64,000 bases of DNA, from assembly GCF_039529835.1 (NCBI RefSeq), contig NZ_CP154262.1, positions 2,914,001 through 2,978,000 of the forward strand, written 5' to 3'. The translations under genes and the position numbers were made by a program. The notes below the pieces were generated by a model. It was not told where the DNA came from. It saw nothing but the letters and a program-made list of their open reading frames with translations, and made no database searches. This stretch comes from Arthrobacter sp. TMP15 (lineage in GTDB: Bacteria; Actinomycetota; Actinomycetes; Actinomycetales; Micrococcaceae). Below, piece by piece: positions 34,720 through 44,318 of this stretch (positions within the stretch are counted from its first letter, which is position 1; each line of letters starts with the position of its first letter).

Positions 34720-36689
34720 GCCTGACCTCCCGCAATCTCGGCGATCAGGTCGTCGGTCTCGGCTTCGAGTTCGCGGATATCGGCTTGGATATCTGCAAGG
34801 GTGCGCATCGGAGCGGGCTTATAAAAGTGGCGAGTGAAGGAGATTTCGTAGCCGATTTTCGTCTTCGACTTATCGATCCAGGCATCCGCTGCATAGGGTG
34901 TAACTTCACGTCGGAAGAACGCCTCAATGCCGTCGGCGAACTCTCCTGCTGGCTCGGTCAGCGGCACCTGTTCGGTGTCGCGAAGTTCGGTGTCGGGCTC
35001 GTACTCCACCACGCGAGTACGCCCGTCAATAGTCACCTCGTATTGGCCGCGCAGCGGGTCGGGCACAGCAGCATTCGGGAGCATCTTCTTGATGACTGCG
35101 GGCGCAGTCTCGTCGCGCACACCGTCTTCCTTAAGTTGCTTGATTTCCTTCGCCGTATACACGCGGGTCGGGTTCACACCCACGATTCGGAGCGGTCGCT
35201 CGACGGTGATCTTCTGGTAGCCGAAATCGACTCCGTCGAACACCTTGGAACGATCGGTGTCGTCGTACTGGTCGAATGCGTTGAACGCCTCAAGAACATT
35301 GTCGGCGTCCGTAGCTTTAACCTCAACACCCTTTTCGCCGAGGTTCTTGCGGAGCGGCGTGGACCAGCCGGTCGCGTCGATGAGCTGAACCTTGCCCTTG
35401 CGTCGCTCCTCTTTACGGTTTGAGAGCACCCATATGTATGTCGCGATACCCGTGTTATAGAACATCTTCAGCGGCAGCGCAACGATCGCTTCGAGCCAGT
35501 CGTTCTCGATGATCCATCGACGGATGTTACTCTCGCCCTGTCCTGCGTCGCCAGTGAACAGCGAGGACCCGTTATGGACCGACGCGATCCGAGAGCCAAG
35601 CTCAGTCTCCTGCTTCATCTTCGAGATGAGGTTCGCCAGGAACATCAGCTGCCCATCGCTGCTACGCGTGACGAGTGAGTACTCACTGTCGCCGGCGTGG
35701 GTGACCACGAAGCGCGGGTCGATGATCTTCTTTGCACCTCCGAGCCGATCCTGATCGGTCTTCCAGCTCTTGCCGTACGGCGGGTTCGAGAGCATGAAGT
35801 CGAACTCCTGCCCCGCGAATGCATCATTCGAAAGTGTTGAGTATTCCGGACCACCGACGATGTTGTCAGCCGCCTTCCCATCACCTTTGAGGATCAGGTC
35901 AGCTTTCGCGATCGCGTATGTCTCGGCGTTGATCTCCTGCCCATACAAGTGAGTGGACACTTTCTTGCCGGAGCTCTCCGTCAAATGCTTCAGTGTTTCC
36001 TCGGCGACGGTCAGCATGCCGCCGGTACCCATCGCGCCGTCATAGAGACGGTATGTTCCCGAAGGGATCTCGTCAGCGATAGGTTCAAACATCAATCTGG
36101 TCATCAACCGCACCGCGTCACGCGGAGTCCAGTGCTCACCAGCCTCTTCGTTATTCTCCTCGTTGAACCGACGCACGAGTTCCTCGAAGACGGTGCCCAT
36201 TCCATGGTTATCAAGCCCCGTCGGCGAGAGGTCAAGATCAGGCGCGAGGAACTTCTCGATCAGCGCTCCGAGTGCGTCAGCCTTGGTCAGCCGGGAAAGT
36301 TGGTTGCGGAACTCAAAATTGTCAATGATCTCCTGAACATTCGGTGAGAACCCATCCAGGTACGCTTCGAAATTCTGACGCAGCCGCGTCGAGTTCGACG
36401 TGTGGCGCAGATCCTGCAGTGTGAATCCGGACGTATTGTAGAAGTCCTGCTTGGCGGCGTCCCTGAGCGGTGCGTCCTGATCGGCAATGCCGGCATCATC
36501 GAGCATCTTCTTCATCGTCATCACCGCGTCGCGAGTCTGCCTGAGGACACTGTCGAGTCGGCGAAGGACAGTGAAGGGGAGAATCACGTCGCGGTATTTG
36601 CCGCGGACATAGAGGTCTCTCAGTACGTCGTCAGCGATGCTCCAGATGAGGGCTGCGATTCGAGAATGGTTGATGGGGCTTTGCGACAC
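34716..36689 (-). CDS. hsdM: Type I restriction enzyme M subunit (N6-adenine methyltransferase)
   Basis: 657 residues, longer than the usual 500-550 because of a C-terminal extension. The N-terminal helical domain is followed by GEHWTPRDAVRLMTRLM (185-200), the SAM motif DGAMGTGG (217-224) and the catalytic NPPY (302-305). It methylates the target given by HsdS. It is the first gene of the operon hsdM, DUF262, hsdS, hsdR. The extension contains a coiled-coil end (DIQADIRELEAETDDLIAEI). Confidence 0.95.
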   Translation of the reverse strand: MSQSPINHSRIAALIWSIADDVLRDLYVRGKYRDVILPFTVLRRLDSVLRQTRDAVMTMKKMLDDAGIADQDAPLRDAAKQDFYNTSGFTLQDLRHTSNSTRLRQNFEAYLDGFSPNVQEIIDNFEFRNQLSRLTKADALGALIEKFLAPDLDLSPTGLDNHGMGTVFEELVRRFNEENNEEAGEHWTPRDAVRLMTRLMFEPIADEIPSGTYRLYDGAMGTGGMLTVAEETLKHLTESSGKKVSTHLYGQEINAETYAIAKADLILKGDGKAADNIVGGPEYSTLSNDAFAGQEFDFMLSNPPYGKSWKTDQDRLGGAKKIIDPRFVVTHAGDSEYSLVTRSSDGQLMFLANLISKMKQETELGSRIASVHNGSSLFTGDAGQGESNIRRWIIENDWLEAIVALPLKMFYNTGIATYIWVLSNRKEERRKGKVQLIDATGWSTPLRKNLGEKGVEVKATDADNVLEAFNAFDQYDDTDRSKVFDGVDFGYQKITVERPLRIVGVNPTRVYTAKEIKQLKEDGVRDETAPAVIKKMLPNAAVPDPLRGQYEVTIDGRTRVVEYEPDTELRDTEQVPLTEPAGEFADGIEAFFRREVTPYAADAWIDKSKTKIGYEISFTRHFYKPAPMRTLADIQADIRELEAETDDLIAEIAGGQA

Positions 36690-36974
36690 TGGGATCCTTC
36701 ACTCTTGACAGAACGTCCCGTTGAACTGCCGGGAGACCAAACGATTACAGGCGATGCCGCCTCCACCAAGACGAGAGTTCCAGAGGCGACTCGTAACGTC
36801 CAGGTGTTTAGTTGTGACGGAATTCCACCATAGTTCGCAGCACTTTCACTCGACCGAGCATCTTAACGTCGATCGTCATTTTTTGCCCTGAACGACAGAT
36901 GCTACTCCATGCAGGAACTCCACTGCGTCGTCGTTCATTTCCGACGCATTTTTGGTACTTTCCACGTCTAATCG
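36690..36974. other. Junction region upstream of hsdM with att-like site 5
   Basis: 285 bases holding the presumed hsdM promoter on the minus strand and the displaced ychF end described separately. No other gene is seen. Confidence 0.4.
36808..36838 (-). repeat. ychF 3'-end remnant / att-like site 5
   Basis: Minus-strand codons read M-V-E-F-R-H-N-stop (TAA at 36810-36808). The plus-strand GTGACGGAAnTCCACCA is shared with the live ychF end at 38104-38120, where the frame reads VVEFRH before diverging. Sites 5 and 6 thus flank a segment of about 1.3 kb with one gene. Confidence 0.8.
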
Positions 36975-38054
36975 CTACTTATCCCAATGTCGCCCGAACA
37001 GTTTCATCGCCGTGTCTATATTCTTTTCGAGTGAGGCGGTAATTCCGGCGGTGTCGCATGAAAGTACTTGCGGGCAGCTGACCTTCCACACGCTCAAGAG
37101 CAGATAGTAGGAAGCAAGGAACAAAAAGTACGGATGGGTGTATGTACGTATGCTCGCGTCGCTGCTTACAAAAGGTGAGAACGACTCACCATGAAACCTG
37201 CCATTGCGGGCAGTGTACAAAAACAAGGAAATGAGGACGCCCGAACGCGACGATGCATCAAGACAGAACCCCGAGACCGGCCCGAGATCGAGGACGTCCC
37301 CCCGAAGTGCCTTTCTCAGAAGTAGCGAGCCCTTTCGTCGGGAATCTGAAGAGTCGTCTCCATAAGTGGCGCGCAAGTGCTCCAACAGCTGAACGATTTT
37401 GGCATCATTCAAGCCTGTTACCCGATTTTCAATTCGAATGCCCGCGTCAGCCTTAGCCGCATTCACATCGACCTTAGCGGCCTTTTCCCAAGCCTTCGCG
37501 GCCTTCATCTCCGCCGCACCCACGGCTGTAGCAATTTTATCCTCAGCCTCATCAAGTTTGGCCTTAGCATTAGCAAGCTTAGTCTTAGCCATAGCAACAT
37601 CAGGAACGAGCCGCTTGAATAGATATTCGCAGGATTGCACAGGGAAGAATGAACAAAGTCGATTCGTGAGGCTTACATCAAGTGTTCCCGACAACGACTT
37701 GAGCCGATCAGTGATATTTCCATCATTCATGTCTGTCGAGGCCAGCTCAAACGCTTTCCAAGTCGAGTCGAAAGCGATGTCCACCCGCTCGGGCAACGCA
37801 TCAAATGCATCCATGAGGTAGCTCAGCTGGCGATGAAATTTCACGGAACTGGAGTCGTGGAGTGAAACTGGCCTGAAGAAAACCTCTGTTAAACGGGCAA
37901 CGCGTTCTGCGAATGCCTGTTCAATTGGCAACTTCTTACGTTGTTCCAAGACGCCAACTTCCGACCACCGCGCCAATGCACGTAGTCGCTCAGTGCGATG
38001 AAACGTCACTTCATAGGTCATATGGCTCACCGACCCGAACGACAGAAGCTGCAT
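36975..38054 (-). CDS. HEPN-like protein with Ala/Lys-rich coiled coil, single-gene cargo behind ychF
   Basis: 359 residues from 38054 (the alternative start at 38021, MTYEVTF, gives 348). Residues 155-207 form an Ala/Lys-rich coiled coil (KTKLANAKAKLDEAEDK and on). Near the end, RNGRFH (283-288) is a textbook HEPN R-x4-H motif inside a helical region (VLISLFLYTARNGRFHGESF), followed by another long helix. HEPN domains are metal-independent RNases in many toxins and abortive-infection proteins. The gene begins 16 nt after the ychF stop on the same strand, so it may be read from the ychF promoter. The overall family is unknown to me. Confidence 0.75.
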   Translation of the reverse strand: MQLLSFGSVSHMTYEVTFHRTERLRALARWSEVGVLEQRKKLPIEQAFAERVARLTEVFFRPVSLHDSSSVKFHRQLSYLMDAFDALPERVDIAFDSTWKAFELASTDMNDGNITDRLKSLSGTLDVSLTNRLCSFFPVQSCEYLFKRLVPDVAMAKTKLANAKAKLDEAEDKIATAVGAAEMKAAKAWEKAAKVDVNAAKADAGIRIENRVTGLNDAKIVQLLEHLRATYGDDSSDSRRKGSLLLRKALRGDVLDLGPVSGFCLDASSRSGVLISLFLYTARNGRFHGESFSPFVSSDASIRTYTHPYFLFLASYYLLLSVWKVSCPQVLSCDTAGITASLEKNIDTAMKLFGRHWDK

Positions 38055-38070
38055 CTACCGTTTTTGCAGA

Positions 38071-39180
38071 TCATTTTTTACCCTGTGCAGCAGAGGTTAT
38101 TCCGTGACGGAACTCCACCACGTCGCCGTCGTGCATAACGTATTCCTTACCCTCAATACGGACCTTGCCCTTGGCCTTGGCCTCGTGCATCGATCCCGCT
38201 TCTATCAAGTCATCAAAGTGGACAACTTCAGCCTTGATGAATCCACGCTGGAAATCTGTGTGGATAACTCCGGCTGCCTGCGGAGCTGTGTCACCCTGAC
38301 GGATGGTCCACGCGCGCGTTTCTTTCGGACCTGCCGTGAGGTACGTCTGCAAACCAAGGGTGTGGAAGCCAACGCGGGCCAGCTGATTCAGGCCTGATTC
38401 CTCTTGGCCACTCATCTCGAGCATCTCCCTAGCCTCCTCCTCATCTAGCTCAACGAGGTCGGATTCCAGCTTGGCGTCAAGGAAAATCGCGTCTGCGGGA
38501 GCCACAAGTTCACGCAGCTCGGCTTGGCGCTCCGGGTTGGCCAGAACTGCGTCATCAACATTGAAAACATAGATGAAAGGTTTGGCCGTGAGCAGGCTGA
38601 GCTCGGCCAAGTGCTCCATCTCCAGCTTGTCGCTCTTGATGGAAGCAAAGATGGTGTCTCCGCGTTCAAGGACAGTCTGGGCGGCCAAGATTGCCTTCAA
38701 CTCGGCTGCATCTCGCTGCTTGAGCTTGACAGCCTTTTCCAAGCGCGGAATCGCCTTTTCAATGGTCTGCATGTCAGCCAGAATCAGCTCTGTATTGATG
38801 GTTTCCATATCGGAACGGGGGTCAACCTTACCGTCCACATGAATAACATCGGGATCGTCGAAGACCCGGATGACCTGAGCGATCGCTTCAGCCTCGCGAA
38901 TATTGGCCAGGAATTTATTGCCCAGCCCTTCCCCTTCCGAAGCGCCTTTGACAATTCCTGCGATGTCAACAAAAGACACCACTGCAGGCAGCAAGCGCTG
39001 CGAGCCGAAGATTTCAGCGAGCTTCGCCAAACGGGGATCGGGCAGGCTGACGACGCCAACATTGGGCTCGATGGTGGCGAACGGATAGTTCGCTGCGAGC
39101 ACGTTGTTGCGAGTCAGTGCGTTGAAAAGAGTTGATTTGCCGACGTTGGGCAGTCCGACGATGCCAATTGTAAGAGCCAC
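38071..39180 (-). CDS. ychF: Redox-regulated ATPase/GTPase YchF (OLA1-like)
   Basis: 369 residues. P-loop [14 protein letters not shown] (8-21), G3-like [17 protein letters not shown], and N-V-D-D in place of the classical NKxD give the ATP-preferring specificity of this family. It ends with a TGS-domain ([33 protein letters not shown]). The C-terminus is [12 protein letters not shown] rather than RFNV, because the last codons come from an inserted element. YchF binds ribosomes and the proteasome-like machinery in other organisms and affects stress responses. Downstream in the same direction is the HEPN-like gene. Confidence 0.96.
   Translation of the reverse strand: MALTIGIVGLPNVGKSTLFNALTRNNVLAANYPFATIEPNVGVVSLPDPRLAKLAEIFGSQRLLPAVVSFVDIAGIVKGASEGEGLGNKFLANIREAEAIAQVIRVFDDPDVIHVDGKVDPRSDMETINTELILADMQTIEKAIPRLEKAVKLKQRDAAELKAILAAQTVLERGDTIFASIKSDKLEMEHLAELSLLTAKPFIYVFNVDDAVLANPERQAELRELVAPADAIFLDAKLESDLVELDEEEAREMLEMSGQEESGLNQLARVGFHTLGLQTYLTAGPKETRAWTIRQGDTAPQAAGVIHTDFQRGFIKAEVVHFDDLIEAGSMHEAKAKGKVRIEGKEYVMHDGDVVEFRHGITSAAQGKK
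38102..38126 (-). repeat. Live ychF 3' end / att-like site 6 (proximal junction)
   Basis: The codons for D-V-V-E-F-R-H-G share CGGAACTCCACCACGT (plus strand) with site 1 and GTGACGGAA-TCCACCA with site 5. Native ychF sequence lies to the right and element-derived codons to the left. It is the junction where the newest insertion joined the gene. Confidence 0.75.
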
Positions 39181-39383
39181 GGGTCAAGCTTACCGGCAGG
39201 GCGCCCATTTTGTTCAGCCGCGCGAATTCAGCACTCAGCTCCCTGAACACGGACTCGGGGGTAGTTATTACTTTCCGCCCGCCGTACACCGGGTGCTAAA
39301 CGTAATATCTACCCCCTGGCGCCGTACCGAGGCTGCAGCGAGAAGAAACGCTCAATGTCAGTGCTTCATGCGAAGGTAGTTTC

Positions 39384-40580
39384 ATGAATGGAATTGGGTG
39401 GCTTGTAGCCGTATTGATGTTGGTAGTTGGGCTGGTGCTCGGCGCCGCCGCAGTAGCGTGGGTGCTGCTGGGCAGACTCCGCGGTGCAAACGAGGAGGCG
39501 GATGCGGCCCATGAGCGGGTGGCCGCGCTCAATACGAGTTTTGCTGGTGCGGATGCAGAACGCAGGCTTCTTGCCTCGCAGAATCACGCCCTCACAGCTC
39601 AGCAAGGCTCTGATTCGAACGTCCTGCAGGCATTGGGGCCTGTCTCCGAGAAGCTCAGCGCCGTGCAGCGCCAAGTCGCTTTGCTCGAGCGTGATCGTGT
39701 AGAACAGTACGGTCAGCTCGCCGAACAGCTACGAGCCGCTAAGGACGCAGACGCCAAATTATTGGCCACGACCTCATCGCTGGCCTCAGCCCTTCGCTCC
39801 AATAGTGCCCGTGGCAAATGGGGCGAAGTCCAGCTGCGCCGTGTGGTGGAGTCCGCTGGCATGCTTGCCCACGTCGACTTTGAGGAACAGGTCCACACCG
39901 CCACGGACGACGGCGTTCACCGCCCCGACATGATTGTCCGGCTTCCCGGTGGTAAGGAGTTGGTCCTGGATGCCAAAGTTCCATTATCTTCCTTTCTCAA
40001 CGCGCACGACGCCGGCACAACCGACAGCGCCGAATCACAGCAACATTTGGCTCGCCATGCCAAAGCCGTTAAGGCTCACATTGATGCGCTGGCTGGTAAG
40101 CAGTACTGGGCCTCAGCGACAAACTCTCCGGAACTGGTGATTTGTTTTGTGCCGGTGGAGTCAATCCTCTCAGCGGCACTGATGTCCGACCCCGGTCTCT
40201 TGGATTATGCAATGTCCAAAAACGTGGTGCTCGCCTCGCCCATCTCACTTATGGCCATTTTGAAGTCCGTGGCCTTTAGTTGGCGCCAAGACGTCCTGAC
40301 CGAAAGCGCCAAGGAACTCTTTGAGCTCTCAGCCCAGCTGTACACGCGTTTGGGCACCATGGGCGAGGCCGTTTCAGCAGTAGGCGTCTCACTTAAGACA
40401 AGTGTTGACCGCTACAACAAATTAGTGGGAACTCTCGAAGCAAGGGTTCTGCCCACCGCCCGCAAGCTCAATGCTCTTGACCCAAAATCGCTTGAATCTC
40501 CTGCCCAAGTAGAGAGCACCCCGCGAATACTCACAGCTCCTGAATTTGAGGAAACACCAAGGATAAATCAAGCTATTTAG
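39384..40580 (+). CDS. rmuC: DNA recombination protein RmuC homologue
   Basis: 398 residues. An N-terminal membrane helix (3-30) is followed by a coiled coil. The RmuC nuclease-like domain follows with SARGKWGEVQLRRVVESAGM, RPDMIVRLPGGKELVLDAKVPL and ISLMAILKSVAFSW. RmuC limits rearrangements at inverted repeats. It is divergent from ychF, part of the conserved ychF-rmuC-ispH-xseAB neighbourhood. Confidence 0.92.
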   Translation: MNGIGWLVAVLMLVVGLVLGAAAVAWVLLGRLRGANEEADAAHERVAALNTSFAGADAERRLLASQNHALTAQQGSDSNVLQALGPVSEKLSAVQRQVALLERDRVEQYGQLAEQLRAAKDADAKLLATTSSLASALRSNSARGKWGEVQLRRVVESAGMLAHVDFEEQVHTATDDGVHRPDMIVRLPGGKELVLDAKVPLSSFLNAHDAGTTDSAESQQHLARHAKAVKAHIDALAGKQYWASATNSPELVICFVPVESILSAALMSDPGLLDYAMSKNVVLASPISLMAILKSVAFSWRQDVLTESAKELFELSAQLYTRLGTMGEAVSAVGVSLKTSVDRYNKLVGTLEARVLPTARKLNALDPKSLESPAQVESTPRILTAPEFEETPRINQAI

Positions 40581-40600
40581 TGTTTTATGGTCCAGGCTAA

Positions 40601-41680
40601 TTACAGCAGGTTGGCGCTGCGAACTCCCTTGTAATCGGGGTCGCCGGCTGCCTTCAATGTTGCGCGTAGTTCTTTGGGCAGGGAGAACAAGATGTCTTCT
40701 TTTGCCGTGACTACTTCTTCCACGGACTCGTAACCGTACGTGGCAAGCAGGTGCAGCACATCCTGGACAAGCACTTCAGGTACTGAAGCCCCACTGCTAA
40801 CGCCTACACTGGCCACGCCTTCAAACCAGGTTTCATCAATTTCGTGGGCAAAGTCCACTCGGTAGGATGCTTTGGCACCGTACTCGAGAGCAACTTCCAC
40901 CAAACGGACCGAGTTGGAGGAGTTGGCTGAACCAACAATTATCACCAGATCGGCTTGAGGGGCTATCTCCTTGATGGCAGTCTGGCGGTTCGTGGTGGCA
41001 TAACAAATATCGTCGCTGGGAGGATTCTGCAACTTCGGGAACCGCTCACGCAAGATTTCAACAATCTCCATAGTCTCATCCACTGACAGAGTGGTCTGAG
41101 AAAGCCAGATCAGGCGGTCGGGGTCTGCAACATGAACGGTCCGAGCCTCATCCGGGTTGTTCACAATCGTGATGCTCTCGGGTGCCTCGCCATAGGTTCC
41201 TTCCACTTCCTCGTGGCCTTCGTGGCCAATCAGGAGAATGTGGTTTTCTTCCTTGGCGAATCTGACAGCTTCCTTGTGAACCTTGGTTACCAGCGGGCAT
41301 GTGGCGTCGATGGTCCGCAGCCCGCGCTCCGCAGCGGACGCAACCACGGCCGGGGAAACACCGTGGGCGGAGAAGACCACTAGTTCACCTTCTGGAACTT
41401 CCTCGTTCTCTTCCACGAAGATTGCCCCGCGTGCTTCAAGGGAAGAGACAACATGAACGTTGTGCACAATTTGTTTGCGTACGTAAACGGGTGCTCCGTG
41501 ATGTTCAATCGCCTTCTCCACGGCAATGACGGCGCGGTCTACTCCAGCGCAATAGCCACGCGGGGCGGCAAGCAGGACGCGCTTTTCTCCGCTCACAGGG
41601 GCGGCGGCGGCCACCTCTTCGGGCGACCTGCGACGGCGCGGAACGGCGGGCATAGGAAAAGACATTGCAGTGGTGCTCAT
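40601..41680 (-). CDS. ispH: 4-hydroxy-3-methylbut-2-enyl diphosphate reductase
   Basis: Last enzyme of the non-mevalonate isoprenoid pathway, a 4Fe-4S protein making IPP and DMAPP. The three cluster Cys are in [24 protein letters not shown] and [17 protein letters not shown] and [14 protein letters not shown] are also conserved. I start at 41680 (MSTTAMSF). The in-frame ATG at 41701 would add seven residues. It is convergent with rmuC, 20 nt apart. Confidence 0.96.
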   Translation of the reverse strand: MSTTAMSFPMPAVPRRRRSPEEVAAAAPVSGEKRVLLAAPRGYCAGVDRAVIAVEKAIEHHGAPVYVRKQIVHNVHVVSSLEARGAIFVEENEEVPEGELVVFSAHGVSPAVVASAAERGLRTIDATCPLVTKVHKEAVRFAKEENHILLIGHEGHEEVEGTYGEAPESITIVNNPDEARTVHVADPDRLIWLSQTTLSVDETMEIVEILRERFPKLQNPPSDDICYATTNRQTAIKEIAPQADLVIIVGSANSSNSVRLVEVALEYGAKASYRVDFAHEIDETWFEGVASVGVSSGASVPEVLVQDVLHLLATYGYESVEEVVTAKEDILFSLPKELRATLKAAGDPDYKGVRSANLL

Positions 41681-41702
41681 ACCCACCATCCTACGTGCCA
41701 TC

Positions 41703-42569
41703 CTACGTGGTGCGTCTGCCCTTAACTATGAGAGCTCCAACACCAGCCACGGCCACCACTGCCGCCGTCACGAATGTAAGGGTAATCCCACCCTGCCAGC
41801 TTTGCCGCGCAAGGACACTGAGCTCCTGGCCAAACTGCTGCGCAACCTCCGGCCCAACAACAAGTTCCGCCAGGATCGTCTCCACAAAACCTGAGCCCGC
41901 CACCCACAACAACGCCACCACTGCCAGTCCCAAGCCAGCCAGCACAACTGTCACAGCGCGCCGTCGGGCAACCACTATCCCCAAAATAAGAAGATCCACG
42001 GCGATAAAAGCCAACCAGCCACCCCAACCGGCCACCATGGTCAGTTTGGGTAGCAACTGGGCCACCTTAGGCTGATCAAGGCTCACGACTACGTCTTTAG
42101 GGGTGGGCACAGTGATGCCGATATCCTTGCCGACATTAGCGGAAATCAAGCCAACTAGCGGAGCAATATCCACCAGGACATCCCCCTGAATATCTTTGTT
42201 TCCGGCGGCGTCAAAAGTCAGTTTGTGGCTACGCTTCAGGGTATCTTTCCACGCTTGGGCATAGCCAGGGTCGGTGTAAATGCTACGGGCCGCAGAGTTA
42301 ATGACAGCAGCCGCGATATTGTTCAGCTGCGGTGGCAGGTCAAGTGAGGCTGTTGCCTGGCTGGTGGCCATGGCTGACAGTCCCTCTTGGAACGCCTCAT
42401 TACTGCCAAGGGGGCCGGCAAGCTCAACAAACCCGGCCTGGGCAACAACGTTATGTTGCATCCATATGGCTGGCCCGGCTACGGCTGCTAACAGCAACGC
42501 CAGGACGACGAGAAATACTGAGGTAAGCGTGCGCATGAACCATCCCAAAACACGAGAATTTTCTGACAT
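41703..42569 (-). CDS. Conserved membrane protein, unknown function
   Basis: 288 residues with an N-terminal helix (9-33), an extracellular region of about 150 residues containing the repeated amphipathic segments typical of such actinobacterial proteins, and then three helices (177-200, 205-225, 255-280) before KGRRTT. No enzymatic motif is seen. It lies between ispH and xseA, and is separated from ispH by 22 nt on the same strand. Confidence 0.8.
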   Translation of the reverse strand: MSENSRVLGWFMRTLTSVFLVVLALLLAAVAGPAIWMQHNVVAQAGFVELAGPLGSNEAFQEGLSAMATSQATASLDLPPQLNNIAAAVINSAARSIYTDPGYAQAWKDTLKRSHKLTFDAAGNKDIQGDVLVDIAPLVGLISANVGKDIGITVPTPKDVVVSLDQPKVAQLLPKLTMVAGWGGWLAFIAVDLLILGIVVARRRAVTVVLAGLGLAVVALLWVAGSGFVETILAELVVGPEVAQQFGQELSVLARQSWQGGITLTFVTAAVVAVAGVGALIVKGRRTT

Positions 42570-42673
42570 TGGACTCCAACATTAGTGCATGGCTGTGGAT
42601 GACGGTGTGCCAGTGTCAGTGCGTGAAGCTAGAGTTATTTCAAGACTGTATGGTGGCGTCCCACTAGTCACCC

Positions 42674-42713
42674 AGGCTGAAGACCCCAGGCTGAACACTC
42701 AGGTTGAACACTC
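42674..42713. repeat. Three imperfect 13-14 bp direct repeats before xseA
   Basis: Units AGGCTGAAGACCCC, AGGCTGAACACTC and AGGTTGAACACTC follow each other without spacing, about 25 nt before the xseA ATG. They resemble other short tandem duplications in this window. Effect on expression unknown. Confidence 0.6.
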
Positions 42714-42737
42714 AGAGCAAAGGACGGCGACACTGTT

Positions 42738-44054
42738 ATGGCGGACACCCCGGAGCGTCAGGTTATTGCGCCAACGGCGGCCGAGACCTCACCTGAAAAC
42801 CCGTGGCCTTTGCAACTACTGAGCCAAAAGCTCAAGTCCCACATTGAGAAAGCCCCGCCAGCTTGGGTTGAGGCCCAAGTGATCGAGCTGAACAAGCGTG
42901 CCAACGTCAGCTATCTGACCTTGCGTGACATAGACGCTGAGGTCTCCTTGAGTGTTACGGTGTGGGGCTCTGTTCTGAGCCGTTTGGAAGCACCTTTGGA
43001 GCAAGGTTCCCGTGTTGTAGCCCAGCTCAAACCAGATTTTTGGCTCAAGACAGGCCGCCTGTCCATGCAAGGACAGGACATTCGGCCTGTGGGCTTGGGG
43101 GATCTGCTGGCACGGATCGAACAATTGCGCCAGGCCTTGGCGGCTGAAGGACTCTTTGACCCGCGCCGTAAAAAGCCGCTGCCGTTACTCCCCCACCGGA
43201 TTGGCCTGATCACGGGCAGAAATTCAGATGCTATGAAGGACGTGATTCGCAATGCCTCGTTGCGGTGGCCTGCAGTGGAATTTGAAGTACGCGAAGTTGC
43301 CGTCCAGGGCGTCAATGCAGTCACGGCTGTTATCGGGGCGCTGAGGGAACTCGATGCCGATCCCCGGATCGATGTCATTGTCATTGCCCGTGGTGGCGGT
43401 TCCCTCGAGGACCTGCTCGCTTTCAGCCACGAATCATTGGTCCGTGCCGTGGCTGCCGCGCATACCCCCATTGTCAGCGCTATTGGTCACGAAGCGGACA
43501 GGCCGCTCCTGGACGAGGTTGCCGATCTGCGTGCTTCAACGCCAACCGATGCCGCCAAACGTATTGTCCCGGACGTTGGCGAGGAGCTGCGCCGCGTAGA
43601 TCAGGCACGATCGCAGCTCAACCGCAGAATACAAGGCCTCCTGGACCGCGAAACTGAGCGCCTGCTTTATCTTCGGTCCCGGCCAGTGCTGGCAAACCCT
43701 ATGCTCATGTTCACAACAAAGTATGACGAAGTTACCTCCTCACGCGGGCGGATGCGCACCGCCGTCCGCACCCAGGTAGGGCGTCATTTCGACCAGCTCA
43801 GACACCTCCGCGCCCAAGTTCGTGCCCTGTCCCCGCAAAAAACTCTCGACCGAGGGTATGCGGTGGTTCAACTCGAAGACGGGGCCATCGTCAGGGACCC
43901 CGAGCAGGCCCCCGCCCGGACACTCTTGAGAGTTCGAGTTGCAGGCGGAGATATCACCGCCGTAAGCACCGAAGGTACAGCAGCACCTCGTACCGATGAC
44001 TCATCTGCCAAACCGTTCGTCTCAAACACCACATCAGCAAAGGACTCAGTATGA
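42738..44054 (+). CDS. xseA: Exodeoxyribonuclease VII large subunit
   Basis: 438 residues. An N-terminal OB-fold ([21 protein letters not shown]) precedes the catalytic domain with [37 protein letters not shown] and [29 protein letters not shown], all hallmarks of XseA. A coiled-coil C-terminus follows. With XseB it degrades single-stranded DNA. The stop overlaps the xseB ATG by 4 nt. Confidence 0.97.
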   Translation: MADTPERQVIAPTAAETSPENPWPLQLLSQKLKSHIEKAPPAWVEAQVIELNKRANVSYLTLRDIDAEVSLSVTVWGSVLSRLEAPLEQGSRVVAQLKPDFWLKTGRLSMQGQDIRPVGLGDLLARIEQLRQALAAEGLFDPRRKKPLPLLPHRIGLITGRNSDAMKDVIRNASLRWPAVEFEVREVAVQGVNAVTAVIGALRELDADPRIDVIVIARGGGSLEDLLAFSHESLVRAVAAAHTPIVSAIGHEADRPLLDEVADLRASTPTDAAKRIVPDVGEELRRVDQARSQLNRRIQGLLDRETERLLYLRSRPVLANPMLMFTTKYDEVTSSRGRMRTAVRTQVGRHFDQLRHLRAQVRALSPQKTLDRGYAVVQLEDGAIVRDPEQAPARTLLRVRVAGGDITAVSTEGTAAPRTDDSSAKPFVSNTTSAKDSV

Positions 44055-44296
44055 ACCCCGCCGAAACACCCGCTACCCCCACTAATATTGACGCACTCAG
44101 CTACGAGCAGGCCCGTGAACAACTGATGAACGTGGTCAACCAGCTCGAGGCCGGCAGTTCAAACCTTGAGGACTCTTTGGCCCTCTGGGAACGAGGCGAG
44201 TCACTGGCTAAGCGTTGCGAAGAATGGTTGGAAGGCGCCAAAGCCCGCCTCGAAGCCGCGCGTTCCATTGACAATCAAGTACCCTCGGAGCAGTAA
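44051..44296 (+). CDS. xseB: Exodeoxyribonuclease VII small subunit
   Basis: 81 residues with [20 protein letters not shown] and [22 protein letters not shown], the classical XseB helices that wrap XseA. Its ATG overlaps the xseA stop (ATGA), so the two are translationally coupled. Confidence 0.96.
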   Translation: MNPAETPATPTNIDALSYEQAREQLMNVVNQLEAGSSNLEDSLALWERGESLAKRCEEWLEGAKARLEAARSIDNQVPSEQ

Positions 44297-44318
44297 TTTA
44301 AAGTGTGAAGGAAATGCA

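Noticed and set aside
44166-44318. N-terminal extension of the esterase frame into xseB
   Set aside because: It overlaps the real xseB gene in another frame; a GTG with a good ribosome binding site lies at 44319.
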